DNA from: Gemmatimonadota bacterium
Lineage (GTDB): Bacteria > Gemmatimonadota > Gemmatimonadetes > Longimicrobiales > Gaopeijiaceae
Assembly (NCBI GenBank): GCA_016209995.1
Contig: JACQVC010000025.1
Location: 1-10,878 of the forward strand
DNA: 10,878 nt
Direction of reading: 5' to 3'
The position numbers were made by a program, and so were the translations under genes. This document shows positions 1 to 8,830 of this stretch, one piece after another; position 1 is the stretch's first letter, and each line of letters opens with the position of its first letter. The notes under the pieces are model-generated. The model was not told the DNA's origin, did no database searches, and saw only the letters and a list, made by a program, of their open reading frames with translations.

Positions 1-2640
1 CCGATCGTGGACGTCCAGAGCACGCTGCGGCAGCGGGTCATGGACGCCGAGACAATCACCGTGCTGCCGACCGGCCGCAACATGTTCAACCTCGGCGTCC
101 TGATCCCCGGCGTGGTGATTACAACCGGCGGCAATGCCTCGCAGGACGTGGGCGGCGCGCTCGGCCCGGAGACACGCGCGCTCGGGATTCATGGCGGAGA
201 CACCAACGACCAGCGGTTCACGATGAACGGCGTCTCGCTGAGCTCGATGATCGGCGGCGGCTGGGGCGGCGGCGCCATTCCCAACGCGACAGGCGTCTCG
301 GAAATCACGTTCGACACCTCGTCGGTCAGCGCCGAGCTGGCGACCGGCGGCGTGCGCATCAACTTCATCGCGCGCGAGGGCGGCAACCGGTATTCCGGCG
401 TACTTTTCGGGACCTTTGCCAACGACGGCATGCAGGCGAGCAATCTCTCGAGCGACCTGCTCGCGCGGAACCCGCTGCTGAGCAACATCGGCGGCATCGA
501 CAAGAACTGGGACTTCAATCCGGGTTTCGGCGGACCGCTCAAGGAGGACGAGATCTGGTTCTACTTCAGCGGCCGGTGGCAGGGCGCCAATCAGTTCGCG
601 CCTGCGATGTTCTTCAACAAGAACTTCAACAACCCGAACGTCTGGGACTATGAGCCGGATCTCAGTCGCCCGGCGTCGATTGAGAAGACCTGGCTCGACG
701 CGCAGCTGCGCCTGACGTGGCAGGCGGCACCGAAGCACAAGATCGGCCTGACGTATACCCAGCAGGATTTCTGCGCCTGTCACGACCAGATTTCGGCCAC
801 CCAGGCGCCCGAAGCGGGCCGCGACCGGCGCTTTCCGACGCAGCGCGTCGTGCTCCTGGACTGGACGGCGCCGATGACGAGCCGCGTCCTGATCGAGGCG
901 AGCGGCATCCACCGCGTCGAGCGCTGGGGCAACATGCACGTTCAGACCAAGGGCGACGAGTTGCTCCCGGTGATGATCGGGGTGAACGAGCAAGGGGGGG
1001 CGATCCCGGGCCTCAACTACCGGGGCCGGGTCGGCAACTACAACAACTCGTGGAACAACAACTTCCACTGGCGCTTCAACGTGTCGTACATCACGGGCGC
1101 GCACGCGTTCAAATTCGGCGTCAACGACGCCTACGGGTCCTACGAGAACCTGACCTACGTCCTGAACCCGCTCAGCTACCGGTTCCGCAACGGCGTGCCG
1201 AATCGGTTCACGATGCAGGCGTTGCCCGACCTGCAGCGGAACCACGTGGACCAGGACTTCGGCTTGTTCGCGCAGGACAAGTGGACGGTCGACCGGATGA
1301 CCATCTCCCTCGGGGTGCGCTACGACCACTTCGCCAACACGTTCCCCGCGCAGCAACTGGGCCCGACCGTGTTCACGCCAGACCGGAATCTCTCGATTCC
1401 CGAGACGTCGAACCTCAGCTATCACGACATCACGCCGAAGATAGGATTGGCGTATGACCTGTTCGGCAACGGCCGGACGGCGCTCAAGGTGAGCCTCAAC
1501 AAGTACCTGACCGGCCTGGGAACCACCGGAGCCTTGACGAGCGGCCCCAACCCGATCGCGGTTCTGTCCCGGTCGGCGAACCGGGCGTGGGTAGACGGCA
1601 ACGGCAACTACCGGCCCGATTGCGACCTGCTGAATCTGGCCGCCCAGGACAACCGGGCCGCGGGCGGCGATCTCTGCGGCGCGGCGAGCGCTCAGGACTT
1701 CGGCTCGGTGCGCCCGAACACGCGGTTCGATTCGGACCTGCTCACCGGCTGGGGGAAACGCTACCACAACTGGGAGTTCTCCACCGGCGTGCAGCACGAA
1801 CTGGTGCCCCGTGTCTCGCTCGAGGTCAGCTACTTCCGCCGGTCGTACGGCAACTTCGACGTCATCGACAATCAGGCCGTGGCGGCGTCCGACTTCGATA
1901 CCTACAGCGTGACCGTGCCCAACGACTCGCGGTTGGCCAACGCGGGCCAGACGATCTCGGGGTTCAAGAACGTCAACGCCGCAGGGTTCGGCCAGACCGA
2001 CAACTACCGCACGCGGGCCAAGAACTACGGCAAGGAAACCGAGCACTGGAACGGCGTGGACGTGAACCTCAGCGCGCGGATGGCCAACGGGCTGATCCTG
2101 CAGGGCGGGACCAGCACCGGGCGCACCTCGACCAACAACTGCGAGATCCTCGCGGCGCTGCCCGAGGTCAGCCCGGCGGGCCTGCCCTACTGCGACCAGG
2201 CCCAGAACTTCCTCACGCAGGTCAAAGCCTCGGCCGCCTACACGATCCCGCGGGTGGACGTCCTCCTGAGCGGCACGTTCCAGAGCCTGCCGGGGCCCGA
2301 GGTCCAGGCCAACTACGCCGTGCCCAACGCGCTCGTGGCCCCCTCGCTCGGCCGGCCCCTCGCGGGCAATGCGGCCAACACCACCGTGAACCTGGTGGAG
2401 CCGGGCACGCTCTTCGGCGAGCGGCTCAACCAGTTCGACCTGCGGATCGGTAAGATTTTCCGCCTGGGCGGCACCCGGACGACGCTCAACTTCGACATCT
2501 ACAATCTGTTCAACGCCAACCCCGTGCTGTCACAGAACAACACGTACTCCCCGGTCGTCGGGGACGTGGCGCGCTGGCAGGTGCCGACGCTCATCCTCCA
2601 GGCCCGCTTCGTCAAGATCGGCGCACAGTTCGATTTCTAG
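1..2640 (+). CDS. TonB-dependent receptor, Oar-like, C-terminal part (5' end outside window)
   Basis: This is an outer-membrane beta-barrel of the large Oar-like TonB-dependent receptor group, which imports bulky substrates using TonB energy. The frame is open to the left edge, and the first visible residues (PIVDVQST, then LPTGRN and LIPGV) lie at the entry to the plug domain. The signal peptide and the usual N-terminal carboxypeptidase-regulatory-like domain are therefore missing from view. About residues 15-130 are plug, with DQRFTMNGVS and a Gly-rich loop. The rest is barrel, rich in aromatic/Asn strands such as FGLFAQDKWTVDRMTISLGVRYDHF, and it ends in FVKIGAQFDF with the terminal Phe typical of outer-membrane barrels. 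Cysteine pairs in likely outer loops (FCAC; DCDLL and DLCG; NNCE and YCDQ) could form disulfides. The stop is TAG, followed by a strong hairpin. The substrate cannot be told. The GTG at 7 is not a credible start because the frame continues left of it. Confidence 0.93.
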   Translation, partial: PIVDVQSTLRQRVMDAETITVLPTGRNMFNLGVLIPGVVITTGGNASQDVGGALGPETRALGIHGGDTNDQRFTMNGVSLSSMIGGGWGGGAIPNATGVSEITFDTSSVSAELATGGVRINFIAREGGNRYSGVLFGTFANDGMQASNLSSDLLARNPLLSNIGGIDKNWDFNPGFGGPLKEDEIWFYFSGRWQGANQFAPAMFFNKNFNNPNVWDYEPDLSRPASIEKTWLDAQLRLTWQAAPKHKIGLTYTQQDFCACHDQISATQAPEAGRDRRFPTQRVVLLDWTAPMTSRVLIEASGIHRVERWGNMHVQTKGDELLPVMIGVNEQGGAIPGLNYRGRVGNYNNSWNNNFHWRFNVSYITGAHAFKFGVNDAYGSYENLTYVLNPLSYRFRNGVPNRFTMQALPDLQRNHVDQDFGLFAQDKWTVDRMTISLGVRYDHFANTFPAQQLGPTVFTPDRNLSIPETSNLSYHDITPKIGLAYDLFGNGRTALKVSLNKYLTGLGTTGALTSGPNPIAVLSRSANRAWVDGNGNYRPDCDLLNLAAQDNRAAGGDLCGAASAQDFGSVRPNTRFDSDLLTGWGKRYHNWEFSTGVQHELVPRVSLEVSYFRRSYGNFDVIDNQAVAASDFDTYSVTVPNDSRLANAGQTISGFKNVNAAGFGQTDNYRTRAKNYGKETEHWNGVDVNLSARMANGLILQGGTSTGRTSTNNCEILAALPEVSPAGLPYCDQAQNFLTQVKASAAYTIPRVDVLLSGTFQSLPGPEVQANYAVPNALVAPSLGRPLAGNAANTTVNLVEPGTLFGERLNQFDLRIGKIFRLGGTRTTLNFDIYNLFNANPVLSQNNTYSPVVGDVARWQVPTLILQARFVKIGAQFDF

Positions 2641-2668
2641 AAGCGGCAGGCAGGCGGCAGAAAGACAA

Positions 2669-2705
2669 CGAGGCGGGGCCCGGTGGCCCCGCCTCGCATT
2701 CTTTT
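2669..2705. terminator. Rho-independent terminator, probably two-way
   Basis: A perfect 12-bp stem (CGAGGCGGGGCC at 2669-2680, GGCCCCGCCTCG at 2685-2696) closes on the loop CGGT. It is followed on the + strand by CATTCTTTT. On the minus strand the hairpin is followed by GTTGTCTTTC, so it could also stop transcription coming from the right. It lies 28 bp after the TonB receptor stop. Confidence 0.86.
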
Positions 2706-2746
2706 CCGCAACTCACGACTAGCTGGCACACGTCGGCGTGATGCTC

Positions 2747-2911
2747 TCAGGCCGCAGTCGGCGTCGGCGCCTGCAGCAGCGGCCGGAGCTCCCGCAGATC
2801 CTTCACGCTGTCGAGCGTCCAGACCTGATCGATCAGCGCCCGAGCCCGGCGGGCCCGGAGCACCGGCGCCGTCAGGATGTCCTCGATCGCGTTCAAGCCG
2901 TGGGCCACCAT
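2747..2911 (-). CDS. Possible 54-residue protein or gene remnant, unknown function
   Basis: A minus-strand ATG frame of 54 codons begins MVAHGLNAIEDILTAP and ends LLQAPTPTAA. I do not recognise it. In its favour, nearly every codon ends in G or C (only four end in T or A, counting the stop), matching the proven genes here. Its composition is that of a normal helical protein (Leu, Ala, Asp, Glu, Ile), while the other frames over the same bases read as Arg/Pro/Gly-rich shadows. The frame stays open for 13 more codons upstream (through LTRPAIISRIR) to a TGA, without another usual start codon. Against it, there is no convincing ribosome-binding site and it is short. It may be the C-terminal stump of a longer gene. 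The hairpin at 2669-2696, T-rich on this strand's exit side, would serve as its terminator. Confidence 0.38.
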   Translation of the reverse strand: MVAHGLNAIEDILTAPVLRARRARALIDQVWTLDSVKDLRELRPLLQAPTPTAA

Positions 2912-2923
2912 CCGAATTCGCGA

Positions 2924-2929
2924 TATGAT
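2924..2929 (+). promoter_or_regulatory. Candidate -10 box for the SDR gene
   Basis: TATGAT lies 65 bp before the SDR start in an otherwise GC-rich gap, one base from the TATAAT consensus. I see no good -35 hexamer at 16-18 bp spacing, so this is tentative. Palindromic CGAATTCG lies just to its left. Confidence 0.25.
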
Positions 2930-2994
2930 CGCGGGCCGGGTGAGGCCGGCGAATCAGAACCGAGAACTGAACACCGTCAGACACAGAGAGCACC

Positions 2995-3777
2995 ATGGAC
3001 CTAGGACTGCGAGGAGCACGCGTGCTGGTGGTCGGCGGCAGCTACGGCATCGGGGCCGCCACTGTGCGCGCGCTGGCCGAGGAAGGGGCCGCCGTCACCG
3101 TCATGGCGCGCAACGAGGGTACGCTGCTGGCGTTCCTCGCCGAAGTACGGACGGCAACCGGCGCCGAGCTCACGCCGCTGCGCGGCGACGCGATGGTTCG
3201 CGAGGACATCGAGCGCGCCGTCGAGGTGGCGGCCGGCCCCGGACGCCTCGATGCCGCCGTCATGGTCGCCGGCGCCAGCAGGCGGGCGTTCCTGGGCGAA
3301 CTGAGCGAGGAGGACTGGTTCGACAGCTACAACCTCAATCTCGTGACCGCCGTGCGGCTGGCCAAGGCCGCCGTGCCACGGCTCAGGCAGAGCAAAGGCT
3401 CCCTGACGTTTCTCGGCGCCGCCTCGGGCAAGCAACCGACCCTCGGGCAGGTGGTCTCGAACACGGCCAAGGCGGCTCTGATCAACCTCACCCGATCGCT
3501 CGGCGAAGAACTGGCCCCCGAGGTTCGCGTCAATTGCGTCTGCCCCGGACGTGTGCTGACACCCCGCTGGCAGCGCAAGGCGGAGGCGGAGGGACCGGCG
3601 CAGGGGCTCACCGCCGCCGAATACATCGACCGCGTGGCCGGCACGATTCCACTCAAACGGATGGGGCGCCCCGAGGAGGTCGCGAGCGTCGTCGCTTTCG
3701 TCGCCTCGCCGCGGGCGTCGTACCTCACGGGCCAGTCGATCAGCGTGGACGGCGGGCTCGTGCGCGCGATTATCTAG
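2995..3777 (+). CDS. SDR-fold protein of the FabG-like group with a non-canonical active site
   Basis: This is a 260-residue Rossmann-fold protein of the short-chain dehydrogenase/reductase superfamily, of normal length and cytosolic. The nucleotide-binding loop is GGSYGIG (14-20), with the usual first residue TG replaced by GG. The later D65, VAGAS (91-95, for NNAG), N115, K159, PG (184-185) and the C-terminal [12 protein letters not shown] (243-254) are all in place. The catalytic pair is not. Counting back from K159, the Tyr position is Ser155 (VVSNTAK) and the Ser position is Ala142. A FabG-like SDR subgroup that matches neither the cofactor motif nor the tetrad is known, with a KQP...SN..R/K signature, and this protein ([15 protein letters not shown]) fits it. 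So it is probably a subgroup member and not a decayed gene. The reaction is unknown. The start ATG has a weak AGAGAG site. The gene converges on the transporter gene with 15 bp between stops. Confidence 0.9.
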   Translation: MDLGLRGARVLVVGGSYGIGAATVRALAEEGAAVTVMARNEGTLLAFLAEVRTATGAELTPLRGDAMVREDIERAVEVAAGPGRLDAAVMVAGASRRAFLGELSEEDWFDSYNLNLVTAVRLAKAAVPRLRQSKGSLTFLGAASGKQPTLGQVVSNTAKAALINLTRSLGEELAPEVRVNCVCPGRVLTPRWQRKAEAEGPAQGLTAAEYIDRVAGTIPLKRMGRPEEVASVVAFVASPRASYLTGQSISVDGGLVRAII

Positions 3778-3792
3778 GAGGAGCTGGGAGAG

Positions 3793-5256
3793 CTACCAGA
3801 TGCCGAGCACCTTCCACCAGAGGCCGCCGACGACGAGCCAGACGGTGATGTTCACCACGCTGAGCAGCCCGCCGATCATCCACCAGGTGCCAACCGGCAC
3901 GAAGCCGGCACCGAAGAAGATCGGAGCGACTGCCGCCCCGTAGTGCGTCAGGCTCCCGAACAGGTTGCTGAAGAACGCGAGGACGAACGCCGCCAGGAGC
4001 GGCGGCGTACCGAGCGCAAGCGCGACCACGAGAAACGGGGCGTACATCGCGCTGATGTGGGCCGTATTGCTCGCAAAGAAGTAGTGGCTGTAGAAATACG
4101 CCAGACTGAGCACGAGGAACCCCACGCCCCAACTGACGTCCCCCACCGCCCCGGTGACCGTCTCGCCCAGCCAGCGGGGTACGCCGAACTCGCCCAGCTC
4201 GGTGGCGAGCATGACCAGGACCGCGAACCACACGAACGTGCTCCACGCCTCGTGCTCCCGCGCCACCTGGTCCCAGGTGAGGACGCCCGTCAGGAGCAGG
4301 ACGCCCAGCGCCGCCAGCGCCGCCGCCGCGCTCTCGATCCCTAACGCCGCGCCGAAGGACCAGGCGATGAGGAGCCCGATGAAGACGGCGACCAAAATCC
4401 GCTCCTCCCGGCGCATGGGTCCGAGCTTCTCGAGCTCGGCTCGCGCCAGCAGACGCGCATCGGGGGTCTGGCGGATCGCCGGCGGATAGAGCCAGTAGAC
4501 GATCGCCGGCACGATCGCCAGGCTCGTCAGACCCGGCACGATGGCAGCCAGCGCCCACAGCCCCCAGGTGATGTCAGCCCCCTGCTGCGCCGCCAGCTGG
4601 GCGGCCAGAGGATTGCCGCCCATCGACGTCATGAACATGCCGCTCGTGACCACGGTCGATTGATAGGTGGCGAAGGTCAGGAACGCCGCCGTACTCCTGA
4701 CGTCGGCGCGCTCGGTCGAACCGAACGCCGAACGGGCCAGCGACTGCACGATCGGAAAGACGACCCCGCCCGAACGGGCGGTGTGGCTGGGAATGACCGG
4801 GGCCAGCACGAAGTCGGTCGCCGCCAGGCTGTAGGTCAGGCCGAGCGTCCGGTGTCCGACGAGCGACATGAAGACGTAGGCGATTCGCCGCCCCAGCCCG
4901 GTCCTGATGAACGTGCCCGCCAGCAGAAACGCCGACACGATGAGCCAGACCACGTCGTGACTGAACCCGTCGAGCACCTCCTCCAGATCGAGCGTGCCGG
5001 TCAGGACGGTCACGCCGACGGCAATCAGCGCAATCGCGCCCATCGGCAGCGGCCGGGCGACGATGCCAACGATGGTCGCCACGAAGATCGCGAGCAGCCG
5101 CCAGCCCTGCGGCTCGATGGTCTCGGGACGCGGCAGCACCAGGATGAGCCCGCCAACGGCGGCCGCAATCAGCAGGCGGCCGAGCCGTCGTTCGTCGCCG
5201 CGCGGCGGCCGATCGACGGAACCGGCGGCGACGGCCGGCTCGACGGGAGTCCTCAC
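3793..5256 (-). CDS. DASS-family (CitT/SLC13-like) di- or tricarboxylate transporter
   Basis: This 487-residue inner-membrane protein has about a dozen hydrophobic segments, from LGRLLIAAAVGGLILVL near residue 25 to WLVVGGLWW at the end. Divalent-anion:sodium symporters carry two SxT substrate/Na+ hairpin motifs. Here the second is canonical (SNT, 396-398, in FFASNTAHISAMYAPF). The first reads SHT (157-159, in PVIPSHTARSGG), so its Asn is His. The motifs FMTSMGGNPLA (208-218) and NLFGSLTHYG (431-440) also fit the CitT / plastid 2-oxoglutarate-malate translocator branch. The start is GTG with GGGAG 7 nt upstream (5264-5268), and no Met occurs in frame before residue 72. It follows the MmgE/PrpD gene by 54 bp on the same strand, suggesting an operon that imports the enzyme's substrate. 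Citrate, C4-dicarboxylates or a related acid are all possible, and symport versus antiport cannot be told. Confidence 0.93.
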   Translation of the reverse strand: MRTPVEPAVAAGSVDRPPRGDERRLGRLLIAAAVGGLILVLPRPETIEPQGWRLLAIFVATIVGIVARPLPMGAIALIAVGVTVLTGTLDLEEVLDGFSHDVVWLIVSAFLLAGTFIRTGLGRRIAYVFMSLVGHRTLGLTYSLAATDFVLAPVIPSHTARSGGVVFPIVQSLARSAFGSTERADVRSTAAFLTFATYQSTVVTSGMFMTSMGGNPLAAQLAAQQGADITWGLWALAAIVPGLTSLAIVPAIVYWLYPPAIRQTPDARLLARAELEKLGPMRREERILVAVFIGLLIAWSFGAALGIESAAAALAALGVLLLTGVLTWDQVAREHEAWSTFVWFAVLVMLATELGEFGVPRWLGETVTGAVGDVSWGVGFLVLSLAYFYSHYFFASNTAHISAMYAPFLVVALALGTPPLLAAFVLAFFSNLFGSLTHYGAAVAPIFFGAGFVPVGTWWMIGGLLSVVNITVWLVVGGLWWKVLGIW

Positions 5257-5310
5257 CGCGCCGCTCCCGATTGCCGCGGCGGGCCCGGCCTCGCGACCGG
5301 AGGCGCTCCA

Positions 5311-6738
5311 CTAGCCATGCGCGACACCGGCGGCGAGCGGCTCGCTTGCGTCCAGCGCCTGGATCAGCTCACGGACGTTTCGCAGTTCGGTGAGGGATTC
5401 GACGCGGGCCAGCACGGCCGACAGCCGCTCGGCCGGCAACACGAGCGCGCCGCACTCGTGGAACTTCTTGTGAAGGTCGTCGCGGCTGAACGGATTGTCG
5501 GGCCCACCCCGATATCGTTCGTCTGCCCGCTGGACCAGCAGCCGACCGTCGGCGAGCTCGACCTCGACAATGCTCCGCATCGCCTCGAACCCTTGCGCTT
5601 CGATCTCGGAATCCAGCACCGTCTCGACGCGCTCCATCATCTCCTGCACCGGCGCGCTCCGCACGAACTCGTCGGTGAATTCGTGGATGCCGGCCTTGCG
5701 GCGGATCGCGATGCTCGACAGCATGAACGCGGGACAGAACTTCGCCTCAAGCTCTGTCGTCGCTTTCCGGTACCGCAGGGGATTGAGAATGTTCGAGCCG
5801 GCGCGCAGGCGGATCCGGCGCACCTGCCACGGCTCGATGTCGTGGTCGACGACCAGCTTCAGCATGGCGTCCATGCTCGGGTGTCCCAGACACCCGCACG
5901 GGTACGGCTTGATGGACACCCCGGGATCGAGGATCGCGTAAGGGTTGCCGAGCACCCCCACGATCCTGGCCGGATCGAAACCACCGCCGAAGATCTGGAA
6001 GTAGCCCCATGGGCCGTCCAGCGCGTCGCCGCCTGCCGTGAAGCCGCGCGCGGCCAGTTCCGCCGCGGTCACCCCGTTGAACGCCGCCCGCCCCACGTGC
6101 AACGGCTTGGTCATCGTCCCGAAGTTCACGCGGATGCCCGACGAGAAGCTGCTGGCAATGCCCAGGGCGTGGGCCGTGGCGGCGCGGTCCAGCTTGAGCA
6201 GCCTGGCGGCCGAGACCGTGGCGCCGAAGGTCCCGATCGTGCCCGAGGAGTGGAAGCCTTTCTTGTAGTGGCTCGGGTCGATGGCTTCGGCAATCTTGCA
6301 TTCGACCTCGAAGCCGATGAGAAACGCCTCGAGGAGATCGCGGCCGGAGATGCCCAGCCGCTCGCCGAGGGCGAGGCCCGCGACCAGGGGCGGAAGCGTC
6401 GGGTGCGTGAGCAGGCCGAAGAGCCGATCCGGCGTGGTCGACAGTTGTGTGTCATCGAAGTCCATGGCGTGTCCGCTCGCGCCGTTGGCCAGCGCGGCGA
6501 GCGCCGCCGAGGTGTGCAACCCGTCACGGGCGAAGACGGTCGCTTCCGGCCGGCTCGCCTGTTCGCGGATGTAGTCGCGGAGCACGGCGCTGCCCGGAGT
6601 GGTGGACCCGGCCAGAATCACGCCCAGGCCGTCGATGAGGCAACGCTGGGCGAGATGAATCGCCTCGGCTGGGAACTGATCGATCCGGGCGGCGGTCACA
6701 AAGTCGAGCACGGCTGCGGTGGCAGTCTTCGGACTCAT
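5311..6738 (-). CDS. MmgE/PrpD family protein (2-methylcitrate dehydratase / cis-aconitate decarboxylase superfamily)
   Basis: This is a cytosolic enzyme of 475 residues, the usual family length. The all-helical domain carries HAMDFDDT (90-97) and then a THP (111-113), both typical of the active site. Next come GFHSSGTIGTFGA (from about 161), GTMTKPLHVGRAAFNG (from about 207; K211, H214) and IKPYPCGCLGHPSMDA (from about 276; K277, H286). A C-terminal MmgE/PrpD domain follows. Members dehydrate 2-methylcitrate, decarboxylate cis-aconitate or epimerise iminodisuccinate, and sequence alone does not choose between them. I start at the ATG at 6738 (MSPKTATAAVL), with AAGGA 8 nt upstream, because it matches the family N-terminus. 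ATG 6747 (with GAGGGA) and GTG 6771 are also in frame. No prpB, prpC or aconitase gene is present, so a methylcitrate cycle is not supported. The pairing with a carboxylate transporter points to use of an imported acid. Confidence 0.92.
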   Translation of the reverse strand: MSPKTATAAVLDFVTAARIDQFPAEAIHLAQRCLIDGLGVILAGSTTPGSAVLRDYIREQASRPEATVFARDGLHTSAALAALANGASGHAMDFDDTQLSTTPDRLFGLLTHPTLPPLVAGLALGERLGISGRDLLEAFLIGFEVECKIAEAIDPSHYKKGFHSSGTIGTFGATVSAARLLKLDRAATAHALGIASSFSSGIRVNFGTMTKPLHVGRAAFNGVTAAELAARGFTAGGDALDGPWGYFQIFGGGFDPARIVGVLGNPYAILDPGVSIKPYPCGCLGHPSMDAMLKLVVDHDIEPWQVRRIRLRAGSNILNPLRYRKATTELEAKFCPAFMLSSIAIRRKAGIHEFTDEFVRSAPVQEMMERVETVLDSEIEAQGFEAMRSIVEVELADGRLLVQRADERYRGGPDNPFSRDDLHKKFHECGALVLPAERLSAVLARVESLTELRNVRELIQALDASEPLAAGVAHG

Positions 6739-6812
6739 CGGCTCCATCCTTCTTCCCTCGCCGCACGCCACGCCGTTGTTCGGGTGCGTACCGGCCGGCG
6801 CATGCGGCCGCC

Positions 6813-6837
6813 GCGTCCGCCCGGACCTGGCGGACGC
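6813..6837. repeat. Perfect 9-bp inverted repeat upstream of the MmgE/PrpD gene
   Basis: GCGTCCGCC (6813-6821) and GGCGGACGC (6829-6837) pair perfectly around the 7-nt loop CGGACCT. It lies 75-100 bp before the MmgE/PrpD start, where an operator or a leader hairpin would sit. There is no T run on either side, so it is not a standard terminator. Confidence 0.5.
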
Positions 6838-6848
6838 TTGCCTACAGT

Positions 6849-6937
6849 GTTCAGATGTCAGTCTTCAGTCGCGGCTCTCAGTTCTCGGATCGGTCGCTGC
6901 CCGATCGCTTGCCGCGACCAACGACTGACCGCTGAGA
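6849..6937. repeat. Long imperfect inverted repeat with a nested hairpin
   Basis: Arms at 6849-6875 and 6911-6937 match at 20 of 27 positions after reverse-complementing one of them, with an outer shared GTCAGTC and an unbroken 8-bp GTCGCGGC end. The 35-nt spacer holds its own stem, GATCGG (6888-6893) with CCGATC (6901-6906). The sequence is built from TCAG-type units, far less GC-rich than its surroundings. It lies between the end of the activator gene and the MmgE/PrpD gene. It could be a REP- or MITE-like element, a transcript-end structure or a processing site. No flanking target duplication is visible. Confidence 0.55.
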
Positions 6938-7020
6938 ACGGATCGCTCGATGAGCAGGGGCAGCCTACGGCCCGTCAGCGGGGGAGTCAAGTACAACCCG
7001 GACAATCGGAGCGCCGATGC

Positions 7021-8646
<1,626 letters not shown>

Positions 8647-8761
8647 GACTCGTTCTCTCCAGGCCTTGCCGACGCTCGGCCCTTGGCTGCCGATTGTGCG
8701 CGAGGCCTTCATTTTGCCCCAGAATCGGGCTTGGCGCCAGCACTAGGAGGCGAACTCGGCG

Positions 8762-8799
8762 CCCGAAGACCGGCGATGTACGGGGCGCCGGTCCTCGGG
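8762..8799. repeat. 14-bp inverted repeat in the activator/phosphatase divergent gap
   Basis: CCCGAAGACCGGCG (8762-8775) and CGCCGGTCCTCGGG (8786-8799) pair at 13 of 14 positions around a 10-nt loop. In minus-strand RNA the odd pair is a G-U wobble, so the hairpin is complete there, about 115 nt before the activator start. It could be an operator shared by the two genes or a leader structure of the activator mRNA. There is no T run. Confidence 0.55.
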
Positions 8800-8804
8800 T
8801 TGCG
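8789..8804 (+). promoter_or_regulatory. Weak candidate sigma54 promoter for the phosphatase gene
   Basis: GG (8790-8791) and GC (8802-8803) stand at the required 10-nt spacing, and the -12 element is TTGC. The bases after GG do not follow the CACG part of the consensus. It overlaps the right arm of the inverted repeat at 8762-8799. It gains interest only from the sigma54 activator encoded next door, and a chance match is quite possible in GC-rich DNA. Confidence 0.2.
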
Positions 8805-8830
8805 GTCTGAGCGCGTGGTGGACTCCACCC

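Noticed and set aside
7..9. GTG as the start of the TonB receptor
   Set aside because: The frame is open to the window edge, and the residues before and after it lie inside a conserved stretch leading into the plug domain.
2960..2970. CCGAGAACTGA, also present inverted at 6878-6888
   Set aside because: By a rough count, two dozen or more shared 11-mers are expected by chance in a window this size on both strands, so one match is not evidence of a dispersed repeat.
2877..3848. A 323-codon + strand frame overlapping the SDR gene
   Set aside because: It is Arg-rich with no motifs, in the wrong frame over a clear SDR.
6828..6842. A sigma54-like TGGC...TTGC on the + strand
   Set aside because: GG and GC are 9 nt apart instead of 10, and it points toward the 3' end of the activator gene, not toward a gene start.
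6739..7020. Search for a sigma54 promoter before the MmgE/PrpD gene on the minus strand
   Set aside because: No GG-N10-GC with TTGC occurs in this gap on that strand, so direct control by the neighbouring activator is not supported by sequence.
8647..8712. The upstream ATG at 8712 for the activator
   Set aside because: It lacks a good ribosome-binding site, while the ATG at 8646 has GGAGAG at 8 nt. The 22 extra codons end in rare-looking AGA GAA CGA. It is kept only as an alternative.
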